64,000 bases of DNA from SIG78 sp045635745 (GCA_045635745.1 JAZTWG010000042.1:124001-188000); one strand, 5' to 3'. Numbered from the stretch's first letter, positions 32,535 to 41,970 are shown. Numbers and translations are program-made. The notes: a model not told the origin generated them from the letters alone.

Positions 32535-34973
32535 TTACGGATTTTCCGGCCAGTCGTGTTTCGGATATCGGCCTTTGAGGTCATTGCGGACAAGTTTATA
32601 CGATCCGCTCCAGAAATTGCCGATATCAGAAGTTGTCTGCACCGGGCGTCCCGCCGGACTCAACAGCACCACCGGGAGCCTGACTTTACCGTTAAGCAGC
32701 GCCGGTTGTTTACGCACCCCGAAAAAGTGCTGTAATTTGCCTGACAGCGTTGGAGGGTCGGAGGTATAATCGATTTTGAATTCGCGGTTGTTTTCCAATT
32801 TTATACTGCCGGGCAGCAGCCGGGCAAGTTCCTGCTGTTGAGCGTAATCGAGCAAAGAATACACCGCGTTGTGCCAATCGATATTTTTCAGCATATTTTT
32901 ACTGAATTTTTCGGGCAGAAAACCGTAGAGCAGTTCTTCTATATGGTCAAGGATATACTCATTGTTCAAAAGCGGCAAATTATTATCAGGATCGTATTTG
33001 TGTATAAACTCCAGTTTGCCCTGCAATTTTTTTACACTTTCGGGGAACTCAAACATGCTTAACGAGTATTGCCTGATAACCCGGGCCAGCTCCTGACAGA
33101 GTTCTCCGCGTTCAGGCGCATCGCTCCGGCTTTTGCTCCACAGAATCGCCCCGAATTTTCGTTCCAGAGTGCACTCTGCTGTCAGATCAGCCGGAGTGAC
33201 AGTCATTTTCACTTCTTCAGTAAAATATTCTTTCAGATGTTCTTCAAGCTCCCAGGCTTCCACGCCGCACGCTATTTGCACCAGGGCATTTTCCGACCGG
33301 TCATCCAATTCCAGCGCTACAACAAATTCATTGCCAACTACATTAAGCATTTCGCGGAATTCTGCGGCCTTGCCGCTTGCAAGCAGATATTTGAGTTCGC
33401 CCATGGCACCACGGCGCCGCGCAACTCTTTCAGGAAAAGCTATCGCAAGCAAAGCTCCGGCAGAAAGTTCAGCTCGATCAACACACCCGGAATTTTTCAG
33501 CAAACGCCGTGTTACTTGAGCTGCCAGTAATTTTGCTTGAGAAAATCTTTTATCGCGCTCCATAACCGCAAGCATATCGGTTATGCAAGTATATGTATTG
33601 CGCCGCATATCCGTTGCATCCAGCAGCGCCGCCAACCGGATACCGGTTGCAGCCAGATTATGATGGATCGCCACCGCAGCAAGGTGTCCGGAACGAACAC
33701 TTAAAGATGATTGCAAAATAAGTTTACCGTGCGTTGTCAATGCTCCGGATTTATCTACCGCGCCAATACTCTGCAGATATTTTTTTGCCGTCCGCCATGC
33801 ACTTTCCGGCGGCATTTCCATAAATTTGAGCTGCCCCGGATCTGTTACCCCCCATGCGGCAAGTTCCAGAGCCAGTTGGGTTAAATCGCTGTAACTGATC
33901 TCGCCGGGACGGATAGCATCACGTTTGCAGTGTTCGTGTTCACTCCACAGCCGGTATGCCACCCCGGGCGCGGTGCGCCCTGCCCGTCCGGAACGCTGTT
34001 CTGCTGCTGCTTGAGAGATCGGAACCGTTTCCAGACGGGATAATCCATTGGATGAATTGAAGCGCGATTGCCGGGTAAAACCGCAGTCTATCACGGCTGT
34101 TACTCCGTCAATGGTCAAACTGCTTTCGGCAATACTGGTTGCCAGCACGATTTTGCGAAAGCCTGACGATGCCGGCTCGATTGCCTGCCGCTGCAGCGTG
34201 TTATCCAAGCGTCCATACAACGGGACGATATAGGTATCGGAAGATACTATCCTTTTTTTCAACATATCTTCCACAGCCCGGATCTCCCCTTCTCCCGGGA
34301 GAAAAACCAGCATACTGCCGGAATTTTCATTGTAAGCCAGACAAACCGCATTGGCAACATTTTCGCTCAAACTTATATCTGTACGGCGGGCCAGATACTT
34401 TATTTCCACCGGGTATGATCTGCCTTTACTTTCTATAACCGGTGCATTATCCAGCAATTCAGAGGTCTTTGTGCAGTCGATCGTTGCGGACATGGCAAGT
34501 ATCCGCAGATCCTCGCGCAACGCGCCAGCGGTATCCAACGCCAGCGCCAGGGCCAGATCAGATTGCAGACTGCGCTCATGAAATTCATCAAAAATTATCA
34601 GCCCCACGCCAGTAAGTTCCGGATCGTGCTGCAGCTGATTGGTCAACATGCCTTCGGTAACGACCTCTATGCGCGTATTCTCCGATACTTTGCGGTCGAG
34701 CCGCATCCGATATCCCACGGTCGATCCCAGAACGCAATCCAGATTACGCGCCAGCTGACTTGCCGCAGCATATGCGGCGATCCGCCGGGGTTCAAGCATA
34801 ATGATCTTGCGCCCCTGCAGCCACGGTTCATTCAAAAGTAAAAGCGGCAATACTGTGCTTTTGCCCGAACCGGTGGGGGAACTCAATACTGCCTTTTTAT
34901 GCGATGCCAGCGCCGAACGCACCTGATCGGCAACTTCGCTTACCGGGTAAGCAGAAAAATCGGGATTCTTCAT
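32535..34973 (-). CDS. hrpB: ATP-dependent helicase HrpB
   Basis: An 812-residue DEAH-type helicase with SSPTGSGKST (Walker A, near residue 33), DEFHERSL (Walker B, near 128), SATID and the conserved QRSGRAGR motif VI, followed by HA2 and a long HrpB-specific C-terminal half including PVVLLSPAGRPVQTT. HrpB is widespread but its cellular role is poorly understood. The ATG at 34973 shares one base with the waaA stop (TGATG); a TTG one codon upstream is also possible. It ends the tolC-def-waaA gene series. Confidence 0.92.
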   Translation of the reverse strand: MKNPDFSAYPVSEVADQVRSALASHKKAVLSSPTGSGKSTVLPLLLLNEPWLQGRKIIMLEPRRIAAYAAASQLARNLDCVLGSTVGYRMRLDRKVSENTRIEVVTEGMLTNQLQHDPELTGVGLIIFDEFHERSLQSDLALALALDTAGALREDLRILAMSATIDCTKTSELLDNAPVIESKGRSYPVEIKYLARRTDISLSENVANAVCLAYNENSGSMLVFLPGEGEIRAVEDMLKKRIVSSDTYIVPLYGRLDNTLQRQAIEPASSGFRKIVLATSIAESSLTIDGVTAVIDCGFTRQSRFNSSNGLSRLETVPISQAAAEQRSGRAGRTAPGVAYRLWSEHEHCKRDAIRPGEISYSDLTQLALELAAWGVTDPGQLKFMEMPPESAWRTAKKYLQSIGAVDKSGALTTHGKLILQSSLSVRSGHLAAVAIHHNLAATGIRLAALLDATDMRRNTYTCITDMLAVMERDKRFSQAKLLAAQVTRRLLKNSGCVDRAELSAGALLAIAFPERVARRRGAMGELKYLLASGKAAEFREMLNVVGNEFVVALELDDRSENALVQIACGVEAWELEEHLKEYFTEEVKMTVTPADLTAECTLERKFGAILWSKSRSDAPERGELCQELARVIRQYSLSMFEFPESVKKLQGKLEFIHKYDPDNNLPLLNNEYILDHIEELLYGFLPEKFSKNMLKNIDWHNAVYSLLDYAQQQELARLLPGSIKLENNREFKIDYTSDPPTLSGKLQHFFGVRKQPALLNGKVRLPVVLLSPAGRPVQTTSDIGNFWSGSYKLVRNDLKGRYPKHDWPENP

Positions 34974-36256
34974 CAAAAAAGTTTTTCCAGAGCAGCCAGG
35001 GTCTTATCACTGGCGCCGGAATGTTCTGATATCGCCGCAAACGCTTTATTGCCAAGCTCATTGCGCAAATCGTCATTATTCAGCAATTCAGCCAGCACAC
35101 CGGTCAATTCTTCATCACAGGCAACCGTTTTGATTGCATCTTTGCCAGTCAGGACCTGCATCAGAAAGCGGAAATTACGCAGCACACTGCCGGTAACGAT
35201 CGCCTTTTTCAGCAGTGCCGGCTCAATAAGATTGTGTCCTTCATCGTGGCCGGCAATGCTTTTGCCCATAATGACAATATCGGCTGATTTCATAAATTTA
35301 AGCATTTCGCCGGTAGTATCTGCCAGAAGACAGATTATCTTTTCGCCCGCACGGCTGTTATTGCTGCGGCGTGCAGCACCGATTTCCTGTTTGGCCAAAA
35401 CTTGCATTACTTCCTCTCCTCGCTCGGCATGGCGGGGAATCAAAACCAGACGCAAATTCTCATTTCGGCTGTACAACTCCTTGAAGCTGGATGCAATGAC
35501 CGCTTCTTCGCCGGGATGCGTACTGGCACCCAGAACCACTTTGTAAGCGCCAGCACCAAAATACTCAGACAGATCAGCACCTTGCAGATCGCCCGGCACA
35601 CTCTGATCAAACTTCAAATTACCGCAATTTACAGCATTGGCGCGGGGAGAAACTGTCAGAAAACGCGATTTATCTCCTTCGCTCTGCGCTGCAATAACAT
35701 CAAATTTCTCCAGCAGCGGAGCAAAGAAAAAACTGAAACGGTTGTATCCTTTGGCCGAGTGATCCGAAAGCCGCGCATTGACCAGAGCTGTTTTTACGCC
35801 ATGCTTTTTGGCCTGAACGATCAGATTGGGCCATATTTCGGTTTCAAAAATCACCAGCATCTGCGGCTTGAGCATCCGCAAAACTTTCTTAACCATCCAG
35901 AGAAAATCCATGGGGCAGAAAATCGCCGCCGCACCTTCCGGCAACTGTTTGCGCACCAGTTCCTGACCGGTGGTGGTGCCAGTGGAAATAATGATCGGTT
36001 TTTCCGGATATTGTGCGCGCAATTTTTTACTTAAAGCCAGTGCAATAACACTTTCTCCTACGCTCACAGCATGGATCCAGATACCATTTTTGTACGCTTC
36101 AAGCTCGATTTTACGCGCCTTGCTGTAACAACCGAAACGTTCCCCGAAAGTCTTTTTCCACCCCGGGCGGCGCCAGAGCTTCCACAATAAACCGGGAACA
36201 AAAAAGATAAATCCAAGCGGCAACACCAGGTTATAGAAAAAAAGCAATACTTTCAT
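34973..36256 (-). CDS. waaA: 3-deoxy-D-manno-octulosonic acid (Kdo) transferase
   Basis: A 427-residue GT30-family glycosyltransferase that adds Kdo to lipid A precursor at the cytoplasmic face of the inner membrane. It has an N-terminal hydrophobic anchor (about 4-24), WIHAVSVGE with the conserved catalytic glutamate, the FETEIWPN motif near residue 140, NARLSD, and GASTHPGEE in the nucleotide-sugar half. It shows that the organism makes Kdo-containing LPS. The ATG follows GAGG. It overlaps hrpB by one base and is 23 bases after the CDC123-like gene. Confidence 0.95.
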   Translation of the reverse strand: MKVLLFFYNLVLPLGFIFFVPGLLWKLWRRPGWKKTFGERFGCYSKARKIELEAYKNGIWIHAVSVGESVIALALSKKLRAQYPEKPIIISTGTTTGQELVRKQLPEGAAAIFCPMDFLWMVKKVLRMLKPQMLVIFETEIWPNLIVQAKKHGVKTALVNARLSDHSAKGYNRFSFFFAPLLEKFDVIAAQSEGDKSRFLTVSPRANAVNCGNLKFDQSVPGDLQGADLSEYFGAGAYKVVLGASTHPGEEAVIASSFKELYSRNENLRLVLIPRHAERGEEVMQVLAKQEIGAARRSNNSRAGEKIICLLADTTGEMLKFMKSADIVIMGKSIAGHDEGHNLIEPALLKKAIVTGSVLRNFRFLMQVLTGKDAIKTVACDEELTGVLAELLNNDDLRNELGNKAFAAISEHSGASDKTLAALEKLF

Positions 36257-36279
36257 TACAGCAACCTCAAATGATCAAA

Positions 36280-37002
36280 TTAAAAACTTACAGCCACATC
36301 GCCGGATATCTTTGTCGGCGGCAACATCAATTTTATACCGGAAACCTGCTCCCAATTCTGATCAAACGTACGCAGCAGCAAAGGATCAGTAGGTTCTCCC
36401 CAGCAATTCAAATCCACTATCTTTACGATTTTATCATCGTTTTCCAGAAAAACATCGATAACCACATCCTGAAGCGGCAGGTTGTTTTTTATTTCCTCAA
36501 ACCATTTGCTTATCGTATTGTGAAGATCATCTTTGATCCCTTCCAGGCGCCGGAAATGACGGGTGAGATTATATTGACTTACAGCGCGCAATTCACCATT
36601 TTTTACAAAGAGACGGAATTCGCGGGTGCGGTCAATGCGTACAAAAGGTTTGATCGCCAGATATTCCACATTGCCGGCGGCAGCGGCCTGCCGAACTTTA
36701 GCAGAATTGGCAAGAAAATACCATGCGCTTTCAGCCGAATGTACCGCACCGCGCTTGGCTTCAAAGCGTTCTGTATCGGTAGGAGAGCACAAATCGGTGG
36801 AAACAAAGTAATTATCAAAAGTTCCTCCCCGCATCACCTTTTTCAAACGGCCTGTAACCGAAGTTGTTTCAGCGCCATCACCGATGCCTTCTGCAAGCAG
36901 TTTTATATCTTCTGAAGTCAGCTTCAGAAAAACAGTCATTATGCTGTGTTCCCCAAAAACCGGATACCAGTTTACGATCCGGCAAAAATCATCTTTCTGC
37001 AT
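36280..37002 (-). CDS. CDC123/D123-family ATP-grasp protein
   Basis: A 240-residue protein that resembles eukaryotic CDC123 (eIF2 assembly factor) along most of its length. Matches include NWYPVF near the start (11-16), FVSTDLCSPTDTERF (66-80) in the place of the FPKLNWSAPRD box, EFRLFVKNGELRAVSQYN (128-145) and VIDVFL...VDLNCWGEPTDPLL (181-209), which carries the metal-binding Asp/Asn of the ATP-grasp fold. The lysine often seen in the first box is replaced. Bacteria lack eIF2, so the substrate must be different; ATP-dependent ligation to a protein or small molecule is an inference from the fold. The start follows AGGAAGG. It sits between a membrane-protein gene and waaA. Confidence 0.82.
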   Translation of the reverse strand: MQKDDFCRIVNWYPVFGEHSIMTVFLKLTSEDIKLLAEGIGDGAETTSVTGRLKKVMRGGTFDNYFVSTDLCSPTDTERFEAKRGAVHSAESAWYFLANSAKVRQAAAAGNVEYLAIKPFVRIDRTREFRLFVKNGELRAVSQYNLTRHFRRLEGIKDDLHNTISKWFEEIKNNLPLQDVVIDVFLENDDKIVKIVDLNCWGEPTDPLLLRTFDQNWEQVSGIKLMLPPTKISGDVAVSF

Positions 37003-37025
37003 TCAAACATCCTTCCTGATAAAAA

Positions 37026-37925
37026 TTACTGACCTTCTTCGCGCCATTGTTTTTCCTGCCGGAGCCGTTCCAGACGGTTCATTATCACGATCAGATAAAA
37101 GGTCATCCCCAATACATAAATCATATTGAAACTCAAATATGGCAACTGCAAAGCCTCCGCCAGACTTCCGATAAGCATGGGCGGAAATCCGGCATAGATC
37201 GCCAGCACGATCAACTCCCGGAACGGAGTCCGGCGCGGACGGTTCATATTCATGAGCAAAGTCACAACCGCAAACATTGCTATGTAGATAATTACTTCCA
37301 GTAAAGTTTTACGCAATAAAAAAACGCATACACCAATATTGAGCAGCAAATCAGCAACTGCCTGCATTTTAGCAGGCGTAAGTTCTTCTTTTTCTCCGGG
37401 GTTCAACTCGAGTTTGACAAGTGGTATTTTTTTCAACTCGGCAAACAAATTATCTTTGCCGGCAACAATGGTATGTTCAGCAGGAAAAAGCGCCGCCGAT
37501 ACAGCAGTGTATTTATTTCCGCCGGCAGATCCCCAGAAAAGAAATCGAGCGTCAGCGGACCAAAGCAGGCCATAATTGCATCCTTTTTGAAAATCATCCG
37601 GCAGATTGGCCGCATCTTTCGGCAGATAAGTTATTGCAAATGGTCCGCCGAGCACAAAAGTACGCACTTTTTCCGGCGCCAGCGAAGGCGTTACAGATTT
37701 TTCTGTACAAACAATAGAACCGCAGTTTTCCACCACAACAGCCAGTGAATTATAAACTGTAAGCTTTATACCGGAATAAATCCCGATACCGATAATTACT
37801 GCAGAGAGTAACGACATTAACAGCAAATGCCAGCATGCACGGGCAAAACTCTGTTGTTTAAGCTGTTCAAAAATAGAAATTCCGGCACAACTGCCGTATA
37901 ATGCTCGGAAAAAACCGGTCTTCAT
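37026..37925 (-). CDS. Hypothetical multi-pass membrane protein (DUF1189-like)
   Basis: A 299-residue inner-membrane protein with one N-terminal membrane segment (about 32-52), a large extracytoplasmic domain (about 55-205), and three or four segments at the C-terminus (about 208-285). The layout and the PFRELIVLAIYAGFPPMLIGSLAEAL segment recall DUF1189 proteins of Firmicutes, whose role is unknown. Its ATG overlaps the def stop by four bases (ATGA). The tail is strongly charged. Confidence 0.72.
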   Translation of the reverse strand: MKTGFFRALYGSCAGISIFEQLKQQSFARACWHLLLMSLLSAVIIGIGIYSGIKLTVYNSLAVVVENCGSIVCTEKSVTPSLAPEKVRTFVLGGPFAITYLPKDAANLPDDFQKGCNYGLLWSADARFLFWGSAGGNKYTAVSAALFPAEHTIVAGKDNLFAELKKIPLVKLELNPGEKEELTPAKMQAVADLLLNIGVCVFLLRKTLLEVIIYIAMFAVVTLLMNMNRPRRTPFRELIVLAIYAGFPPMLIGSLAEALQLPYLSFNMIYVLGMTFYLIVIMNRLERLRQEKQWREEGQ

Positions 37926-38515
37926 GCCTTGATATCCCGCTGGTAATTAAATTTTCTGCCGCGGCGTTTTACAGCTTCCAACTCTCCGGCAACAGCAATC
38001 CCCACCTCTTCGCTCAAGCGGTCAACAAACAGAAAACCATCAAGATGATCAACTTCATGCTGAATACACCTGGCAAGCAATCCGCCGCACTCAAACTCAA
38101 AGCTCTGCCCGGTCAGATCACAGGCTCTGACTTTGATCAAACGCGGACGATCCACCGGAGCATAAAGATCCGGAACCGATAAACAGCCTTCGTCATAGCT
38201 GACGATTTCGCTGCCCTTTTCTATTATTTCAGGATTGACCAACGCTATCGGCATCTGGGGAAGAAGCTGCAATTCTCCTGGCGTAGGCGGCGTACTCATA
38301 CTGCTCTGCGGTACATCGATGATTACCAAACGCTTATGCACACCGATCTGAACAGCGGCAAGCCCTATACCATTAAGTTCATGCATGGCTCTGGTCATGC
38401 TGTTGGCAAGCTCATTGAGTTCGCGATCGAAAACAGTTACTTTTTCGGAAACTTTTTTCAAACTTTCGTTACCGTAAGTTTGAAGCATATATTTTTTGCG
38501 TTTACCAAATCCCAT
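37922..38515 (-). CDS. def: Peptide deformylase
   Basis: This metalloenzyme removes the formyl group from the first methionine of new proteins. The 197-residue protein has all three motifs: GIGLAAVQIG (motif 1), EGCLSVP (motif 2, metal-binding Cys) and QHEVDHLDG (motif 3, metal ligands and catalytic Glu). Length and insertions fit type 1/2 bacterial deformylases. The ATG at 38515 follows GGAG; a second ATG at residue 10 would also give a normal enzyme. It overlaps the next membrane-protein gene by four bases. Confidence 0.95.
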   Translation of the reverse strand: MGFGKRKKYMLQTYGNESLKKVSEKVTVFDRELNELANSMTRAMHELNGIGLAAVQIGVHKRLVIIDVPQSSMSTPPTPGELQLLPQMPIALVNPEIIEKGSEIVSYDEGCLSVPDLYAPVDRPRLIKVRACDLTGQSFEFECGGLLARCIQHEVDHLDGFLFVDRLSEEVGIAVAGELEAVKRRGRKFNYQRDIKA

Positions 38516-38647
38516 TTAACACTACTCCGGCATCCTGATACGCAATCAGCCCTCCGGTATATTGATCGATTACCGGAGAGCATTGCAGTTATATTGACTG
38601 TCTGCCGGAATAAAATACTCATCTGAAATCCGGCAGCATATGTATTT

Positions 38648-40351
38648 TTATTGTTTTTTCGGCTGGGGTCCGACGAAATCAGTCTTGGGTGCAGCCTGAT
38701 CAGCCGCAGCAGCGGCCCGTTCTTCAGCTTCTTTTACATCTTTGGCTTCAGCCGCGGCAGCTTCTTCAGCCGCGGCAGCTTTGGCTATGGCAAGATAGCG
38801 GTCAACTTCATTTTTATCAACAGTACCGGCAATATTATCCTGCATTCCCTGCTTGGCAAGCACTTCCAATGTTACCGATGCCCCGCTGACACCTTCAAAT
38901 CCGCGGCCGAGATTGTTGATATTGGCAGCAGCTTCGAGCTGTGCTCTGGCTTTCTGCACGTTGGCAAGCGCCCGCACCAGCGTACCTTCAGCAGACACCA
39001 CGTTGCGCTGGGCTTCGTTCAACCGGACGATTTCCGCCTGACCGGCATCGTATTCGGCCTGAACCAGATCGCGCTGTTCAAACACCAGTTTGCGGATAGC
39101 AAAGAAGAGGTTGGCTTGTTTGATATTTACATCATAATTGGCATACGCTGTACGCACATCATTGACCACTCCCAGCCAGGCCTGGGCAACTGAAAATTCA
39201 GCAATAGCCAGACTTGCCTGAGCCTCGCGGGTGGCATTGTAGCGTTGGAACCCATTGAAGATCACCCAGTCGGCACTGATGCCGTAAGAAAGTTTCTGTG
39301 TATCATTACTGCGGCTGTACCCGCCGTACTTGCCGTGATAAATATTTTTGTTGCCGGCAAGCGAATAAGATGCGCTGGCTCGCAATGTGGGCGAGAACGC
39401 ACTGTACGAGCGATAGAGCTGATACTCGCTGATTTTGAGCTGTTCGCGGTAGCTCTTCAGGTCAGGACGGTTGGCCAGAGCCATATCCAGATAGGTATCC
39501 ACCCCCAACAGCAGCGATTCGCTTTCATATTTGATTTCCGGGAACTTGATGGAATCCGGGATCGTACCTTCCGGATACCCCATCAGAGCCGCCAACGTAT
39601 AAAGCGCCGTGGAGTAGTTGTATTCTGCAGTCAAACGGTTGGAGTCCGCCTGATTCACCTGAATCTGAAAGTTCAACACATCCGAGAGCGGCACTGCACC
39701 GTACTGATGCTTGATTTCAGTTTCACGCAGGTTTTTGAGCTGGAAGCTCATATCTTCCAAAGCAATACGACGGTTTTCATTGGCAAGCAGAATATCGTAA
39801 TATGCCTGTGCGACCGCCAGCAGCAGCTGCCGGCGGGAGTTTTCATTTAAAGCCATCGCGCTGGAATAGTTGTGTTTGGCGGCCATGACACCGAATTCAC
39901 GGCTCAAGCCATCAAAAAGCAGCAAACTGGCAGATACTCCGCCGGAAAAACTGCTGGAGTAATCCTGATTGGGGTTGGTCGAACGGTGTGCAACGGAACC
40001 CTGCTGGGACATATAGTCATTGATACCGCCGGACCAGCCGACACTCATGGAAATCGTGGGTGAATACGAAGCAAACGATTGATAATAGCGCATCTTGGCA
40101 GCGTTTACCGAATGATATGCTGCAATATAATTGGGATTGTTCAAAAGAGCGATCTTCTGGGCATCTTCCAAACTGAGAGTGGAAATAGACTGCAGAATAT
40201 TATCAGCCTTGGAGCGTTCCCGCTCGCTGAAACTGTCATATTTAAAATCCCCTGCAGGCGGAGTATACGGTTTCTGACAGCCCGCGACAGCTATTGCCAG
40301 GAAACCGCCGCAGACAACCGCCGGCAGCCAACGCATTTGAGTGTGTTTCAT
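38648..40351 (-). CDS. TolC-family outer-membrane efflux lipoprotein
   Basis: A 567-residue outer-membrane channel protein. The signal peptide ends in a lipobox VAGC (Cys25). Two OEP repeats with long heptad helices follow (about 55-285 and 290-490). The tail (about 520-560) is a highly Ala/Glu-rich helix, which is unusual. It would form the outer-membrane exit of a tripartite efflux or type I secretion system, but no pump or adaptor gene is nearby. A good promoter lies directly upstream (40373-40401), and def follows after 132 bases. Confidence 0.88.
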   Translation of the reverse strand: MKHTQMRWLPAVVCGGFLAIAVAGCQKPYTPPAGDFKYDSFSERERSKADNILQSISTLSLEDAQKIALLNNPNYIAAYHSVNAAKMRYYQSFASYSPTISMSVGWSGGINDYMSQQGSVAHRSTNPNQDYSSSFSGGVSASLLLFDGLSREFGVMAAKHNYSSAMALNENSRRQLLLAVAQAYYDILLANENRRIALEDMSFQLKNLRETEIKHQYGAVPLSDVLNFQIQVNQADSNRLTAEYNYSTALYTLAALMGYPEGTIPDSIKFPEIKYESESLLLGVDTYLDMALANRPDLKSYREQLKISEYQLYRSYSAFSPTLRASASYSLAGNKNIYHGKYGGYSRSNDTQKLSYGISADWVIFNGFQRYNATREAQASLAIAEFSVAQAWLGVVNDVRTAYANYDVNIKQANLFFAIRKLVFEQRDLVQAEYDAGQAEIVRLNEAQRNVVSAEGTLVRALANVQKARAQLEAAANINNLGRGFEGVSGASVTLEVLAKQGMQDNIAGTVDKNEVDRYLAIAKAAAAEEAAAAEAKDVKEAEERAAAAADQAAPKTDFVGPQPKKQ

Positions 40352-40372
40352 GCTATACCTATCCCTATATAT

Positions 40373-40401
40373 AGTATATAATGTTTATACATCTTCAGCA
40401 A
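40373..40401 (-). promoter_or_regulatory. Candidate sigma-70 promoter for the tolC-like gene
   Basis: On the minus strand TTGCTG and TATACT are 17 bases apart, about 22 bases before the ATG. This implies a very short leader. Confidence 0.6.
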
Positions 40402-40553
40402 AAAAGTTTATTCATTAAAGTAATTTACCACAAAAAAATATTTTTGCAAATCAAAAAATGACCTGCCGGTCATATTTTTACCGACAATTTTTCATATTAT
40501 ATCGGCAATGATGTCAAACCGGGAAAAAATTTTATTTTTTTTATGCAAAGCTG

Positions 40554-40582
40554 TTGAAATTTTACATCAGAAGGTGTATTTT
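40554..40582 (+). promoter_or_regulatory. Candidate sigma-70 promoter for guaA
   Basis: TTGAAA (40554-40559), 17-base spacer and TATTTT (40577-40582). The leader of about 39 bases shows no purine riboswitch. Confidence 0.55.
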
Positions 40583-40627
40583 ATATGCAGTTAAAATTCA
40601 ACCTTTCCAAGTAAGGAAATATTAAGT

Positions 40628-41902
40628 ATGAAGCATACACCAGAAACGGTCGTGCTCCTCGACTTCGGCTGTTCTGTCAGCCAGAAACTTGCGCGTGGAA
40701 TCCGCGACAAGAACATCTATACGATGGTCATGCCCCGTACAGTGCCGGTTCCCCGTCTGCAGGAAGAAGCCCCCGCCGGTATCATTATCTGCCGCGACAA
40801 TGGCGCTCCGGAACATGCTGAAGACCTGAAATGCTTTCAGGCGACCAACATTCCGGTCATGGAGCTCGAAGTAAAAGACAATGACATCGATTCCGCGGTT
40901 GAAGCAGCAGTAAAATTCTGCTTCGATACCTGCAAGTGTCAGGGATTGTGGAAGTTGGAAAACTTTGTTTACGAAGCAGTCAAAGATATCCGCGAACAGG
41001 TCGGCGACGGCACCGTGGTGCTCGGTCTTTCCGGCGGCGTGGATTCCTCGGTGGTGGCGGCTCTTATCCATAAAGCTATCGGCGACCGCCTGACTTGCGT
41101 GTTTGTCAACCATGGTCTGCTGCGTAAAGGCGAGCAGGAACAGGTACAGGAAATCTTCCAGCGCAACTTCAAGATGAATCTGGTTTGCGTGGATGCCGCC
41201 GACCGTTTCCTCGATAAACTCGCAGGAGTCGATGAGCCGGAAAAGAAACGCAAGATCATCGGCAAAGAATTTATCGATGTTTTTGCAGAAGCGGCTAAAA
41301 AAGTCAACGCTCCATTCCTTGGCCAGGGGACCATTTATCCTGATATTCTGGAAAGTATCTCCTTTGACGGCAACCCCGCCGGTGTTATTAAGAGCCATCA
41401 CAACGTGGGCGGTTTGCCGGAAGATCTCAAATTCAAACTGGTCGAACCGGTGGAACGACTTTTCAAAGATGAAGTCCGCAAAGTAGGTAAACTGCTGGGT
41501 CTGCCCTCGGAAATGCTCGATCGCCATCCCTTCCCCGGCCCTTCTCTGGGGGTCCGCCATGTGGGAGCGATCAAGCGCGAAACTCTCGCCATGCTGCGCG
41601 AAGCCGATGCAATTGTTACCGAAGAACTTTACGCTTCGGGCTGGTATCACAAAACCTGGCAGACTTTTGCCATTTTTGTGCCGGTCAAAACCGTCGGGAT
41701 CCGTAATGGCTGCCGCAGTTATGACTATGTGATTGCAATCCGTTCCATCAACAGTGTGGATGCTGTCACCGCCCAGGTGGTTCGTTTGCCGTGGGAACTG
41801 TTGGAAAAAATGTCCGACCGTATTGTCCACGAAGTCGATGGAGTCAACCGTGTGGTTTACGATATTACGGCAAAACCCCCGGGGACCATCGAATGGGAAT
41901 AA
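40628..41902 (+). CDS. guaA: GMP synthase with a vestigial glutamine amidotransferase domain
   Basis: This enzyme aminates XMP to GMP. The 424-residue protein is about 100 shorter than usual (about 510-525). The ATP-pyrophosphatase domain is complete: LGLSGGVDSS (132-141), GQGTIYPD, KSHHNVGGLP, HPFPGPSLGVR and the C-terminal RVVYDITAKPPGTIEWE. The N-terminal domain starts normally (VVLLDFGCSVSQKLARGI) but covers only about 105 residues. At the place of the nucleophile loop (usually PVxGVCYG) it reads NIPVMELEV, with no cysteine, and the catalytic His/Glu part is missing before the linker TCKCQGLW. It should not hydrolyse glutamine itself. It may use free ammonia or a separate amidotransferase subunit, as in archaea. 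Confidence 0.9.
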   Translation: MKHTPETVVLLDFGCSVSQKLARGIRDKNIYTMVMPRTVPVPRLQEEAPAGIIICRDNGAPEHAEDLKCFQATNIPVMELEVKDNDIDSAVEAAVKFCFDTCKCQGLWKLENFVYEAVKDIREQVGDGTVVLGLSGGVDSSVVAALIHKAIGDRLTCVFVNHGLLRKGEQEQVQEIFQRNFKMNLVCVDAADRFLDKLAGVDEPEKKRKIIGKEFIDVFAEAAKKVNAPFLGQGTIYPDILESISFDGNPAGVIKSHHNVGGLPEDLKFKLVEPVERLFKDEVRKVGKLLGLPSEMLDRHPFPGPSLGVRHVGAIKRETLAMLREADAIVTEELYASGWYHKTWQTFAIFVPVKTVGIRNGCRSYDYVIAIRSINSVDAVTAQVVRLPWELLEKMSDRIVHEVDGVNRVVYDITAKPPGTIEWE

Positions 41903-41903
41903 G

Positions 41904-41970
41904 TTTGGCAGTAAAATACTTACTGTCAAACACAAAAAAACTGCTGCAATATTTTTGCAGCAGTTTTTTT
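41904..41970 (+). terminator. Double hairpin and Rho-independent terminator after guaA
   Basis: A first imperfect hairpin (TTTGGCAGTAA with TTACTGTCAAA, about 41904-41930) is followed by a strong one (ACTGCTGCAA with TTGCAGCAGT, 41934-41970) with flanking A- and T-runs. The second should also stop the convergent hypothetical gene at 42004. Confidence 0.88.

Noticed and set aside
40583..40627. Purine riboswitch before guaA
   Set aside because: The leader is too short (about 39 bases) and has no three-way junction core.
41904..41930. Frameshift in guaA explaining the short N-terminus
   Set aside because: The reading frame is continuous and aligns normally before and after the missing part, and no leftover amidotransferase sequence is visible in other frames upstream.
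40622..41935. 437-codon minus-strand frame opposite guaA
   Set aside because: It mirrors guaA, contains runs typical of antisense translation and has no family motif.
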